A stretch of DNA of 64,000 bases from contig NZ_MOBP01000014.1 of assembly GCF_003732665.1 (NCBI RefSeq), positions 204,605 through 268,604 on the forward strand. The letters run 5' to 3'. This document shows positions 42,935-53,300 of the stretch, in pieces (positions within the stretch are counted from its first letter, which is position 1; each line of letters starts with the position of its first letter). The position numbers and the translations under genes were made by a program. The notes beneath the pieces were generated by a model that ran no database searches, had not been told where the DNA came from, and was given only the letters and a program-made list of their open reading frames with translations. The stretch comes from Pseudomonas frederiksbergensis. Lineage in GTDB: Bacteria > Pseudomonadota > Gammaproteobacteria > Pseudomonadales > Pseudomonadaceae.

Positions 42935-45592
42935 ATGCGCACCGAACAACCGAAGATGATCTACCTGAAGGACTATCAGGCGCCTGAATACCTGATCGAC
43001 GAGACGCACCTGACCTTCGAGTTGTTCGAGGACCACAGCCTGGTCCATGCGCAACTGGTGATGCGCCGCAACCCCGAGCGTGGCCCGGGCCTGCCGCCGC
43101 TGGTCCTCGATGGCCAGCAGCTTGAGCTGTTGACCGTGAACCTGGCCGACCGCGAACTCAGCGCCGATGACTATCTGCTGACCGAAAACCACCTGACGTT
43201 GCACCCGCAAAGCGAACGCTTCACGGTCGACACCAGCGTGCGCATCCACCCGGAAACCAACACCGCGCTGGAAGGTTTGTACAAATCCAGCGGCATGTTC
43301 TGCACCCAGTGCGAGGCCGAAGGCTTCCGCAAGATCACCTATTACCTCGACCGCCCGGATGTGATGAGCAAGTTCACCACCACCGTGGTCGCCGAGCAGC
43401 ACAGCTATCCGGTGCTGCTGTCCAACGGCAACCCGGTTGCCAGCGGCCCTGGCGAAGACGGCCGGCACTGGGCGACCTGGGAAGACCCGTTCATGAAACC
43501 GGCGTACCTGTTCGCGCTGGTGGCCGGTGACCTGTGGTGCGTCGAAGACACCTTCACCACCATGACCGAGCGCTCCGTGGCGCTGCGCATCTACGTCGAA
43601 CCGGAAAACATCGACAAGTGCCAGCACGCCATGAACAGCCTCAAGAAGTCGATGCGCTGGGACGAAGAGGTCTACGGTCGTGAATACGATCTGGACATCT
43701 TCATGATCGTCGCCGTCAATGACTTCAACATGGGCGCCATGGAGAACAAGGGCCTCAACATCTTCAACTCCAGCGCCGTGCTGGCCCGGGCCGAAACCGC
43801 CACCGATGCCGCGCACCAGCGGGTCGAGGCGATCGTCGCCCACGAATACTTCCACAACTGGTCGGGCAACCGCGTGACCTGCCGCGACTGGTTCCAGTTG
43901 TCGCTGAAGGAAGGCTTCACCGTATTCCGCGATTCCGGCTTTTCCGCCGACATGAACTCGGCCACGGTCAAGCGCATCCAGGACGTGGCATACCTGCGCA
44001 CCCACCAGTTCGCCGAAGACGCCGGCCCGATGGCCCACGCCGTGCGCCCGGACAGCTTTATCGAGATTTCCAACTTCTACACCCTGACCGTGTACGAAAA
44101 GGGTTCGGAAGTGGTCGGCATGATCCACACCTTGCTCGGCGCCGAAGGCTTCCGCAAAGGCAGCGACCTGTATTTCGACCGCCACGACGGCCAGGCCGTG
44201 ACCTGTGACGACTTCATCAAAGCGATGGAAGATGCCAATGGCGTTGACCTGACCCAGTTCAAGCGCTGGTACAGCCAGGCCGGCACCCCGCGTTTGGCAG
44301 TGAGCGAGTCTTACGATGCAGCGGCAAAAACCTACAGCCTGACCTTCCGCCAGAGCTGCCCGGCGACCCCGGACAAGGTTGAAAAACTGCCGTTCGTGAT
44401 CCCGGTGGAGTTGGGCCTGCTGGACTCCAAAGGCGCGGCGATTGCGCTGCGTTTGTCCGGCGAAGCGTCGGCACAAGGCACTTCGCGGGTCATCTCGGTG
44501 ACTGAAGCCGAGCAGACCTTCACTTTCGTCGACATCGCTGAACAACCGTTGCCATCGCTGCTGCGCGGTTTCTCGGCACCGGTGAAGCTGAGCTTCCCGT
44601 ACAGCCGCGATCAACTGATGTTCCTGATGCAGCACGACAGCGATGGCTTTAATCGCTGGGATGCCGGTCAGCAACTGTCGGTGCAAGTGCTGCAAGAACT
44701 GATTGCCCAGCAACAGAAAGGTGAAGCGCTGGTGCTGGATCAGCGGCTGATTTCGGCATTGCGCACCGTGCTCTCCGACGAGACGCTGGACCAGGCCATG
44801 GTCGCGGAAATGCTCTCGCTGCCGGGAGAGGCGTACCTGACTGAAATCACTGAAGTGGCTGACGTTGACGCCATTCACATCGCCCGGGAATTTGCCCGCA
44901 AGCAATTGGCGGAGGGTTTGTTCGAAGCGCTGTGGCTGCGTTATCAGGCCAACCGCGACCTGTCGAAGAAAACCCCGTACGTGGCCGAGGCCGAGCACTT
45001 CGCTCGTCGCGCCTTGCAGAACATCGCGCTGTCGTACCTGATGCTCAGTGGCAAGCCTGAGGTGCTGGCGGCGACACTGGAGCAGTTCGAAACCAGCGAC
45101 AACATGACCGAGCGCCTGACGGCGTTGGCGGTGTTGGTCAATTCGTCGTTCGAAGACGAGAAGGCCAACGCCCTGGCCAGTTTCGCCGAGCACTTCAAGG
45201 ACAATCCGCTGGTCATGGATCAGTGGTTCAGCGTTCAGGCGGGCAGCACCTTGCCGGGTGGTCTGGCACGGGTGAAGGCGTTGATGGAGCATCCGGCGTT
45301 CAACATGAAGAACCCGAACAAGGTGCGGGCGCTGGTTGGCGCGTTTGCCGGGCAAAACCTGATCAATTTCCATGCGGCGGATGGCAGTGGGTATCGGTTC
45401 CTGGCGGATCTGGTGATTGAGTTGAACGGGTTTAACCCGCAGATTGCCTCGCGCCAACTGGCACCGCTGACTCGCTGGCGCAAATATGACGATGCTCGTC
45501 AGGCGTTGATGAAAGGGGAGCTGGAGCGGATTCGGGCTTCGGGTCAACTGTCCAGTGATGTGTTTGAGGTGGTCAGCAAAAGCCTGGCCTGA
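42935..45592 (+). CDS. pepN: Aminopeptidase N
   Basis: This 885-residue zinc metallopeptidase of the M1 family removes N-terminal residues from peptides in the cytoplasm. The substrate-anchoring motif is GAMENKGLNIFNS near residue 268. The zinc site is HEYFHNW near residue 304 with the third ligand Glu in LSLKEGFTVFRD. The C-terminal helical domain is complete. AAGGA lies 8 bases before the ATG. It is the last gene of the nadK operon, 10 bp after the DUF2797 stop. Confidence 0.96.
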   Translation: MRTEQPKMIYLKDYQAPEYLIDETHLTFELFEDHSLVHAQLVMRRNPERGPGLPPLVLDGQQLELLTVNLADRELSADDYLLTENHLTLHPQSERFTVDTSVRIHPETNTALEGLYKSSGMFCTQCEAEGFRKITYYLDRPDVMSKFTTTVVAEQHSYPVLLSNGNPVASGPGEDGRHWATWEDPFMKPAYLFALVAGDLWCVEDTFTTMTERSVALRIYVEPENIDKCQHAMNSLKKSMRWDEEVYGREYDLDIFMIVAVNDFNMGAMENKGLNIFNSSAVLARAETATDAAHQRVEAIVAHEYFHNWSGNRVTCRDWFQLSLKEGFTVFRDSGFSADMNSATVKRIQDVAYLRTHQFAEDAGPMAHAVRPDSFIEISNFYTLTVYEKGSEVVGMIHTLLGAEGFRKGSDLYFDRHDGQAVTCDDFIKAMEDANGVDLTQFKRWYSQAGTPRLAVSESYDAAAKTYSLTFRQSCPATPDKVEKLPFVIPVELGLLDSKGAAIALRLSGEASAQGTSRVISVTEAEQTFTFVDIAEQPLPSLLRGFSAPVKLSFPYSRDQLMFLMQHDSDGFNRWDAGQQLSVQVLQELIAQQQKGEALVLDQRLISALRTVLSDETLDQAMVAEMLSLPGEAYLTEITEVADVDAIHIAREFARKQLAEGLFEALWLRYQANRDLSKKTPYVAEAEHFARRALQNIALSYLMLSGKPEVLAATLEQFETSDNMTERLTALAVLVNSSFEDEKANALASFAEHFKDNPLVMDQWFSVQAGSTLPGGLARVKALMEHPAFNMKNPNKVRALVGAFAGQNLINFHAADGSGYRFLADLVIELNGFNPQIASRQLAPLTRWRKYDDARQALMKGELERIRASGQLSSDVFEVVSKSLA

Positions 45593-45629
45593 CGTTAACC
45601 TCGCTCCTTCAGGGTTCACTCGAACCCCT

Positions 45630-45747
45630 GTAGGAGCGAGGCTTGCCCGCGAAGGCGGCCTCACTGCCGACCTGCCTCTTGCGGATGTACACCCATCAAA
45701 ACTGTGGGAGCTGGCTTGCCTGCGAAGGCGGCCTTATAGCCGACCTG
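45630..45747 (+). repeat. Two half REPs as a direct repeat
   Basis: 45630-45674 and 45704-45747 are about 45-bp direct copies. Each starts GTAGGAGC or GTGGGAGC and ends with GCCGACCTG. Unlike the other elements here they are not arranged as a palindrome. They lie just after pepN. Confidence 0.75.
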
Positions 45748-45765
45748 TTATTTGTTGATTGGGTA

Positions 45766-46588
45766 CATATCCGTTGCTGCGGTAACGGCCACTTAGGGTT
45801 TCGCCCTTACGGCGACTCACTTTTTTTTCAAACGCCAAAAAAAAGTAAGCAAAAAAAGGCTCGCCCCGAGCGTCCGGCCCCTCGCTAAGGCTCGGCGTTC
45901 CTTCGTTCCGGTATTCATCTGGGGGCATCGCCTCCGGTCGGCTTCGCTTCGACCTCCTCTCGATGTGTTCGACTTCGTCGAACGGCGCTTCGCGCCTGAC
46001 CCCCAGATGAACACCTCCACTCAGCCTTCCGAAGGGGCGGGTAGATCAAGATCACAAGCCAAGCTAAAGCGAGGCGGCCTGCGGGCCGACCTGGTTTTAC
46101 GACGGTGTGCGGGGCTGATCGCTGATCGTTCCCACGCTCTGCGTGGGAATGCCGCCGGGGACGCTCTGCGTCCCGCTGTCGACGCGAAACTTGAGTCCTG
46201 CGCAGTGGTGACGCGGAGCGTCACGGGATGCATTCCCACGCGGAGCGTGGGAACGATCATTGATCAGTAAGCGGTCGGTCGGGTGTACGCGCAAGTGAAG
46301 CAGGCCGGCCGGTAGGCCGCCTCGCGGTGCGATGCACGCCCCCTCGAGAGGCCGAGTGGAGGTTCTGCGCAGTGGGCAACCCGGCATGGATGCCGGGTTA
46401 GCCGCCCCCGGCCATGGATGGCCGATGGCGGCGGGCCCACGGAGCAGGACCGGAGCGAGGGCATGCCGAGCCTCAGCGAGGCACCGAACGAAAGGGGCAA
46501 AAGCGCTTTGGTTACTTTCGCGCTTTTCGAAAGTGACTCGCTGTAAGAGCGAAACCAATTTCCGCCGTTACCGAAGAAACGGATATTC
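45766..46588. repeat. Structured non-coding element with long terminal inverted repeats
   Basis: The two ends of this 823-bp stretch are imperfect inverted copies over roughly 90 bp: ATATCCGTT, CGGTAACGGC, GGTTTCGC and CTTACGGCGACTCACTTT on the left recur in reverse complement on the right. Inside are TTCATCTGGGGG / CCCCCAGATGAA (45914-46011), a 30-bp inverted pair with one mismatch (46123-46152 and 46230-46259; each arm is itself a hairpin GTTCCCACGC...GCGTGGGAA), and AACCCGGCA / TGCCGGGTT (46378-46399). No frame here looks coding. The rest of the 1251-bp gap 45593-46843 holds the promoter area of the next operon. Confidence 0.75.
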
Positions 46589-46843
46589 ACACAAAACCCA
46601 GAAACCCAAATCACCCCACCTGATACCCAACCATTCACCGACACCCCATACCCCCCCAGGTTAACAAAACATAACGTGGCGTCGATTGTCAGACCTTTCC
46701 AAAGCCCGATAGGATAAGCCAGCTTCCGAAGGGGCTCTAGATTGCAGGTTTCAGGACTATGCTCCAACCAGCCAATCACCCAGAGCACCCTTACGGCGCC
46801 CTGAAAGGTTGAACGACCTAACAATAATAATGGGGGAAGGTCT

Positions 46844-47896
46844 ATGAGTGAGCCTGTCATGGGTGTGGGTATCTGCCGCCCGCCGGCGCTGCGCAAATTC
46901 GCGTTGCTGGCTACAGCGCTCTCGCTGTTGGGCTGTGCCGTGTTATCGGCACCGGTGCTGGCCGCCGACGCGCCGGCGGCCGATACGGTGTATTCCGTTG
47001 AATCAGCCAAAGCCGCCAAAAGCCTGATGCTCGATGTGGTCCACGCCGGCAAACGCCTGGTGGCGGTCGGGGATCGTGGGCACATTCTGTATTCCGATGA
47101 CCAGGGTTCGACCTGGACCCAGGCCAAGGTGCCGACCCGGCAACTGCTCACCGCCGTGTTTTTTGTCGATGACAAACACGGCTGGGCCGTCGGCCATGAC
47201 GCGCAAATCCTCGCCAGCGAAGACGGCGGCGTCACTTGGACCAAACAATTCGAAGACCTCAAACGCGAATCGCCGCTGCTCGACGTCTGGTTCAAGGACG
47301 TCAACAGCGGCTTTGCCGTGGGCGCGTATGGCGCGTTGATGGAAACCACCGACGGCGGCAAGCACTGGGAAGACGCCAGCGACCGCCTGGACAACGAAGA
47401 CCAGTTCCACCTCAACGCCATCGCGGCGGTCAAGGATGCAGGCCTGTTCATCGTCGGCGAGCAGGGCAGCATGTTCCGCTCCGCCGATTGGGGGCAGACC
47501 TGGGAAAAGCTCGAAGGCCCGTACGAAGGTTCGCTGTTCGGCGTGATCGGCACGGCTCAGCCCAACACCCTGCTGGCCTACGGCTTGCGCGGCAATCTCT
47601 ACCGTTCCACGGATTTCGGCAGCACCTGGGAGCAAGTTCCGCTCCAGGCTGCACGCGGCACCCTGGAGTTTGGCCTGTCCGGCGCCACGCTGCTGGATGA
47701 CGGCTCCATCGTGATCGTCGGCAACGGCGGCTCGGTGATCAGCAGCAGCGACAACGGCGAAAACTTCACCGTGTTCAACCGCCCGGACCGGATTTCCGTG
47801 TCGGCGGTCACCGCAGCAGGTAACGGCAATCTGATTCTGGCAGGACAGGGCGGCGTTCGCGCCACTTCGCCAACCGGCGCTGAGCTTGGCAAGTGA
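46844..47896 (+). CDS. YCF48-type beta-propeller, exported
   Basis: This 350-residue protein has an N-terminal signal (LLATALSLLGCAVLSAPVLAADAPA). A run of BNR/YCF48 repeats follows, each with an S/T-x-D-x-G-x-TW Asp-box such as SDDQGSTWTQA, SEDGGVTWTKQ, TTDGGKHWED, SADWGQTWEK and STDFGSTWEQ. A propeller in the periplasm is expected; a lipid anchor at the Cys in LLGCAV is an alternative. GGGGGAAGG lies 5 bases before the ATG. It is followed after 29 bp by the RND transporter. In Pseudomonas I recall such pairs next to DUF1302 and DUF1329 genes, which are missing here. Confidence 0.85.
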   Translation: MSEPVMGVGICRPPALRKFALLATALSLLGCAVLSAPVLAADAPAADTVYSVESAKAAKSLMLDVVHAGKRLVAVGDRGHILYSDDQGSTWTQAKVPTRQLLTAVFFVDDKHGWAVGHDAQILASEDGGVTWTKQFEDLKRESPLLDVWFKDVNSGFAVGAYGALMETTDGGKHWEDASDRLDNEDQFHLNAIAAVKDAGLFIVGEQGSMFRSADWGQTWEKLEGPYEGSLFGVIGTAQPNTLLAYGLRGNLYRSTDFGSTWEQVPLQAARGTLEFGLSGATLLDDGSIVIVGNGGSVISSSDNGENFTVFNRPDRISVSAVTAAGNGNLILAGQGGVRATSPTGAELGK

Positions 47897-47925
47897 ACCG
47901 GGCAAATAATAAGAAGGGCGAAGCT

Positions 47926-50310
47926 ATGACATCATTGACCAGTCATCACCAAGACAAGGCGACGTTTCTCGAACGCCTGATTTTCAACAACCGCCCGGCA
48001 GTGATCGTCATCTGCCTGCTGGTGAGTATCTTCCTGTTCTGGCAAGCGACGCTGATCCGGCCGTCCACCAGTTTCGAAAAAATGATCCCGCTGGAACATC
48101 CGTTCATTCAGAAGATGATGGAGCACCGCAACGATCTGGCGAACCTGGGCAACACTGTGCGCATCTCGGTGGAAGCCACCGACGGTGACATCTTCTCCAA
48201 GGAGTACATGGAGACCCTGCGCCAGATCAACGATGAAGTGTTCTACATCTCCGGCGTCGACCGTTCCGGCCTCAAGTCGCTGTGGAGCCCGAGCGTGCGC
48301 TGGACCGAGGTGACGGAGGAGGGTTTCGCCGGCGGCGAGGTGATTCCGCAGAGTTATAACGGCTCCCAGCAAAGCCTCGACCTGCTGCGCAACAACGTGC
48401 TCAAGTCCGGCCAGGTCGGGCGTCTGGTGTCCAACGACTTCAAGTCGAGCATTGTCGACATCCCGCTGCTGGAGTCCTACCCGGACCCGCAGGACCAGGG
48501 CAAGTTGCTGGCCCTGGACTACCGCAAGTTTTCCCACGAACTTGAAGAAAAAATCCGCGACAAGTTTGAAAAGCAGAACCCCAACGTGCAGATTCACATC
48601 GTCGGTTTCGCCAAGAAAGTTGGCGACCTGATCGATGGTCTGGTGATGGTAGTGATGTTCTTCGGCATCGCCTTCGTCATCACCCTGATCCTGCTGTACT
48701 GGTTCACCAACTGCATGCGCAGCACCGTGGCGGTGTTGAGTACGACGTTGGTGGCGGTGGTCTGGCAACTGGGGTTGATGCATTTCTTCGGCTTCGGGCT
48801 CGATCCGTATTCGATGCTGGTGCCGTTCCTGATCTTCGCCATCGGTATTTCCCACGGCGTGCAGAAAATCAACGGCATCGCCTTGCAGTCCAGCGAGGCG
48901 GACAACGCCCTGACGGCGGCGCGGCGCACCTTCCGCCAACTGTTCCTGCCGGGGATGATCGCAATTCTCGCGGATGCGGTGGGCTTCATCACGCTGCTGA
49001 TCATCGACATCGGCGTGATTCGTGAACTGGCCATCGGTGCGTCCATCGGTGTGGCGGTGATCGTGTTCACCAACCTGATCCTGCTGCCGGTGGCGATTTC
49101 CTACGTCGGCATCAGCAAACGAGCAGTGGAACGCAGCAAGAAAGACGCGCACCGCGAACACCCGTTCTGGCGCCTGCTGTCGAACTTCGCCAGCCCCAAA
49201 GTCGCACCGATTTCCATATTCATGGCCTTGATCGCTTTCGGCGGCGGCCTCTGGTACAGCCAGAACCTGAAAATCGGCGACCTCGACCAGGGCGCGCCGG
49301 AATTGCGTCCGGACTCGCGCTACAACAAGGACAACAATTTCATCATCAGCAACTACTCCACCAGTTCCGACGTGTTGGTGGTGATGGTCAAGACCAAGCC
49401 TGAAGGTTGCTCGCGCTACGAAGCCATGGCGCCCATCGACGAGCTGATGTGGAAGATGCAGAACACCGAGGGCGTGCAGTCGGCGATTTCGTTGGTGACC
49501 GTGTCCAAGCAGATGATCAAGGGCATGAACGAGGGCAACCTGAAATGGGAAACCCTGTCGCGCAACCCGGACGTGCTGAACAACTCCATCGCCCGGGCTG
49601 ATGGCCTGTACAACAACAGCTGTTCCCTGGCGCCGGTGCTGGTGTTCCTCAACGATCACAAGGCCGCAACGCTGGACCGTGCGGTGCATGCGGTGCAGGA
49701 CTTCGCCAAGGAAAACAACAAGGACGGCCTGGAATTCATCCTCGCCGCCGGTAACGCCGGGATCGAAGCGGCGACCAACGAAGTGATCAAGGAGTCGGAG
49801 CTGACGATCCTGATCCTGGTCTACATCTGCGTCGCGACCATGTGCATGATCACCTTCCGTTCCTGGGCGGCGACCCTGTGTATTGTGCTGCCGCTGGTGC
49901 TGACTTCGGTACTGGGCAACGCGTTGATGGCGTTCATGGGCATCGGCGTGAAAGTCGCGACCCTGCCGGTGGTGGCGCTGGGTGTGGGGATTGGCGTGGA
50001 CTACGGCATCTACATTTACAGCCGCCTGGAAAGCTTCCTGCGTGCCGGTCTGCCGTTGCAAGAAGCGTATTACCAGACGCTGAAGTCCACCGGTAAAGCC
50101 GTGCTGTTCACCGGTTTGTGCCTGGCCATCGGCGTGTGCACCTGGATCTTCTCGGCGATCAAGTTCCAGGCCGACATGGGCCTGATGCTGACCTTCATGC
50201 TGTTGTGGAACATGTTCGGCGCGCTGTGGCTGTTGCCGGCGCTGGCGCGGTTCCTGATCAAACCGGAAAAACTGGCGGGGCAGAAGGGCAATTCGTTGTT
50301 CGCTCACTAA
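47926..50310 (+). CDS. RND/MMPL-family transporter
   Basis: This 794-residue inner-membrane protein has the duplicated RND plan. Helix 1 (PAVIVICLLVSIFLFW) is followed by a large periplasmic loop, five helices including a DADAVGFITL-like block (IAILADAVGFITLLII), then a second loop and six helices with VVALGVGIGVDYGIYIYSR. The paired acidic residues fit proton-driven export. MMPL relatives move lipids or hydrophobic compounds. ATG 47926 has AAGAAGGG upstream. It forms an operon with the YCF48 protein, which may be a periplasmic partner. A terminator follows at 50330. Confidence 0.88.
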   Translation: MTSLTSHHQDKATFLERLIFNNRPAVIVICLLVSIFLFWQATLIRPSTSFEKMIPLEHPFIQKMMEHRNDLANLGNTVRISVEATDGDIFSKEYMETLRQINDEVFYISGVDRSGLKSLWSPSVRWTEVTEEGFAGGEVIPQSYNGSQQSLDLLRNNVLKSGQVGRLVSNDFKSSIVDIPLLESYPDPQDQGKLLALDYRKFSHELEEKIRDKFEKQNPNVQIHIVGFAKKVGDLIDGLVMVVMFFGIAFVITLILLYWFTNCMRSTVAVLSTTLVAVVWQLGLMHFFGFGLDPYSMLVPFLIFAIGISHGVQKINGIALQSSEADNALTAARRTFRQLFLPGMIAILADAVGFITLLIIDIGVIRELAIGASIGVAVIVFTNLILLPVAISYVGISKRAVERSKKDAHREHPFWRLLSNFASPKVAPISIFMALIAFGGGLWYSQNLKIGDLDQGAPELRPDSRYNKDNNFIISNYSTSSDVLVVMVKTKPEGCSRYEAMAPIDELMWKMQNTEGVQSAISLVTVSKQMIKGMNEGNLKWETLSRNPDVLNNSIARADGLYNNSCSLAPVLVFLNDHKAATLDRAVHAVQDFAKENNKDGLEFILAAGNAGIEAATNEVIKESELTILILVYICVATMCMITFRSWAATLCIVLPLVLTSVLGNALMAFMGIGVKVATLPVVALGVGIGVDYGIYIYSRLESFLRAGLPLQEAYYQTLKSTGKAVLFTGLCLAIGVCTWIFSAIKFQADMGLMLTFMLLWNMFGALWLLPALARFLIKPEKLAGQKGNSLFAH

Positions 50311-50329
50311 AACCCGGCAGATACACAGA

Positions 50330-50355
50330 AGCCGCAACCTAGGTTGCGGCTTTTT
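50330..50355. terminator. Bidirectional rho-independent terminator
   Basis: AGCCGCAACCT (50330-50340) and AGGTTGCGGCT (50341-50351) form a perfect 22-bp palindrome followed by a T run. It stands between the transporter gene and the convergent giant gene. Confidence 0.9.
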
Positions 50356-50373
50356 CATAGGCGCCAGACAGGC

Positions 50374-53300
50374 TTAACGCGGTTCCAGTGGCAGGAAATA
50401 CTGGTTGGCCAGGGTCGGGTTGATGGCGCCGTGGTAGATCTGGATTTTTTGTGCCGGGTTCGTCGCCTTGGCCAGGGCCGACTCGTAGGTTTCGAAGCGT
50501 TGCGCCTCGGTTTTCAAATGCGCCGTGGTGAACGTGGCCTTGTCATCCGTCAGCGCGGCGTAGTGAAAATGTGCGTACCACAGCGCCTGATCGTTGCGGT
50601 TGAACAAGGCATATTCCTGCATGAAGTTCTTGCGCCCGGTTTTCAGCTGGACCCGACGGCCGATGGGTCTGACGTGGAGTTCCTGGTGTTGCAGGAGGAA
50701 CTGCACGCCATCGCTGGTCGGTGCCTGCGCGAGGGTCAGGCGGATGCGCGATTGTGTGGCCTGGCTCTCCAGGCTCCGGGCCTTGTTGCGCAATTCGGCA
50801 ATCAGTGCGGCATCCTTTTCTCTGGCCGGCGAAGCGTCCTCATGTTTGTCCAGGCTGTCGGCATAGTGGCTGAGCTTTTGTGCCTCGCGTTGCAATTGTT
50901 CTTCGATTTCCCTGGGTGAACTCCCGCCTTGTGCGTAACCCTCGATCTTGCGTGCCTGATCATCGACTTTTGCCAGTGTCTTGCGCGCTTCGCCCTTGAG
51001 TTGCGGCAGTGGAATCGAGGCGGGCCTTGAGGCTGATGGCTGGGTGTCGACGATCTCGACCCAGACATTGGGCTCGTGCTCATGGAAGGACACCAGGGGC
51101 TTGTCGTCCATGGGGCCTTTGATGTCGATGATGTCCCCGCCCTGATCGGGAACACGCGGGCGCAGGTCACCGATCAACGCACCCTGGGACGTTTTGATGA
51201 CCCGCTTTTTGCTGGCGGGCGCGACGAGCACCTTGGGTTTTTTCTTGCTCGCCTCTTTGGACGTGCCGGCGGCTTGGGATGAGGCTTCATCGGCTGGCGG
51301 TTCCTGTTGCGAGGCAAGTCGCTCGATTTCCTCGACCAGGCGCTGCTCGGCGTCGACACGCAATTCGTCAATGAGCACCCGCAGGCGGTTGAACGCCGGC
51401 ATCTGTAGCTCATCGGCATTGAAGATCCAGATTCCGCCAAGCGCGCTCTGGGCGTTTTTATAGCGCTCGACCAGGTTGTCCAGCACGGCGATACGATCAC
51501 CGCGTTCGTAGACGTGAGTCGTCTGCAACTCGGCATGGGATCGTGCCAGGATCTGCAATGGATTAATGACGGACTCCAGGGCCGGGCTGACGTCAGTGGC
51601 TATGGCCTTGACGCTCAGGATGCGCAGAATCACCAGGTGATAGACCTTGACCCGCAGCCCCGTCAGTTCGTTTTCCGGCCGGTCCTTGTTCAGCGCCTCC
51701 AGGGTTTTTGCACCCTGAAGGGGGATTTGCCTGAGTTCTTCTATACGTTTCTCGATCTCTTCGAGCGAGCTGATCATGGTTTCATTGATTTCACGGTTTT
51801 TCTCCATGAACTCAAAGTAACGGTTCACGACAACGTCGCCTTCAGCTTTCAGTAACTCATGAATTTTGTCCGGGCCGCTGCGGTAGTCGCTGTAGTCCGT
51901 ATTCGCGGTGTCACGCTCCATATCCGCGATGACGACCCGTTTGCGGGCATTCCTGATGATGTTTCCCAGTAATCCGCTGATCAATGTCAGGTCCAGAGGC
52001 AGGTCGGTCAGAGCGCTTTTTTCTCGGGTGCCGGCAATCAACGCCCTGTAGCTTTGCGTCTGCTTGTCCAGTTCTGCCACGTAGCGCTGCCGGAATGCGG
52101 TGCGTTCAGCCGAGGAACTGGCCGCGCTGCTTTCTTTGATTATTCTGAGGTTGTCGGCGATGTCGACACGCTTTTGCGCCTGCTCCTGTTGCGCGAAGAA
52201 CTCGATGGATTGCAGCTTCAGTTCTTCGATGCGCTGGCGCCTTTTTTCCTTTTCGGCAGCGATTCGGCTGTTGCGGCCACCGCCGACCAGTTTCAGCCCC
52301 TGGTCCAGGGACCAGCGGCCGCGGCCATCGGTTTTAAGCTTGATGCCGGGGTGGTCCGGGTGTTCAGGATGGACCAGGAAGACCTCGCCGAAGCCCGGCA
52401 CGATCTGCACGCGAAACAGCAGGCCGGCAATGGTGGCGTGCCAGGTGTCGTTGATGCGATAGAGGCCTTTGAAGGGGCCGATGGCGACAGGTTCCGGCAG
52501 TGTCGCGGGCCAGGCCACCCGCACGGCGCGCAGGTGTTCGAATAAACGGGCGGATGCTGAATCTCGGGCGGTCGACAGGTTGAAGTCAAGCAAGGTGTGG
52601 CCACTGCCCGGTGGCTCGGACGGCAATCCGGGTGCGGCTTGGGTAACGGCAATCTCTCCCGGGGCATGGATTTGGGGCAGGGCGCGGCGCAGTGGCGAAA
52701 GGGTGAGCGGGGGTTCGTTGGGCGCGCTCAGTGCGAGTTGACTGTCGAGCCGGTTTTGCCCCACATGCAACAGCACCAGGCCCAGGTTCAGCAGCACATC
52801 GACCCAGGCCTGTTCCCGGGCGGTGACGTCATCGCTGTCCAGGGCAGGCAAGTCCTGGATCAGGCTGTGGGTGAGTTGCAGCATCCAGCCCACCAGCATG
52901 GCGGGGCCGCGCAACATCGGCAGCACCAGGTTGTTGAACACCAACCAACCGCCCTCGAGGATGATTGCCCAGCGGCTCTCGGCGTTGGAGATCGACTGTC
53001 GGTCCGCCAGTTCCACCAGTGCCCGGGCGTTGCTGTCGAATAGCTGGCGCAGGAGCCGGCCCTGTTTCAGCGCCGCAAGCCATTCGCCGCTGGCCTCGTC
53101 GACGGACAGGGTCGCGGGCGCTGGTTTTGTCGGGGGGCTGAACTCATCGCCCAGGTGCATGTGCACAATGTGCGGTTCGTTGAAACCGTTGTTGGCGTAG
53201 ATTGGTCGGGCGCGGTCCGGCAGCCGGGTCAGTACGCTGGCTTGCAGGGCGCCGGGTTGGGCGATCGCATTAAACAGCGCCGCGCGGTCGGCGAATTGCT

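Noticed and set aside
42878..45664. 928-codon frame opposite pepN
   Set aside because: It is antisense to an intact aminopeptidase with all catalytic motifs; no family features.
45630..46588. CRISPR array
   Set aside because: Repeats are present, but they are inverted, of unequal length and without regular unique spacers, and no cas gene is nearby.
46264..47553. 429-codon minus-strand frame across the structured element and the YCF48 gene
   Set aside because: It crosses a repeat region and runs antisense to a well-supported gene; Ser/Pro-rich without domains.
47932..50358. 808-codon frame opposite the RND transporter
   Set aside because: It is rich in His, Gln and Arg with no motif and fully covered by a clear membrane transporter on the other strand.
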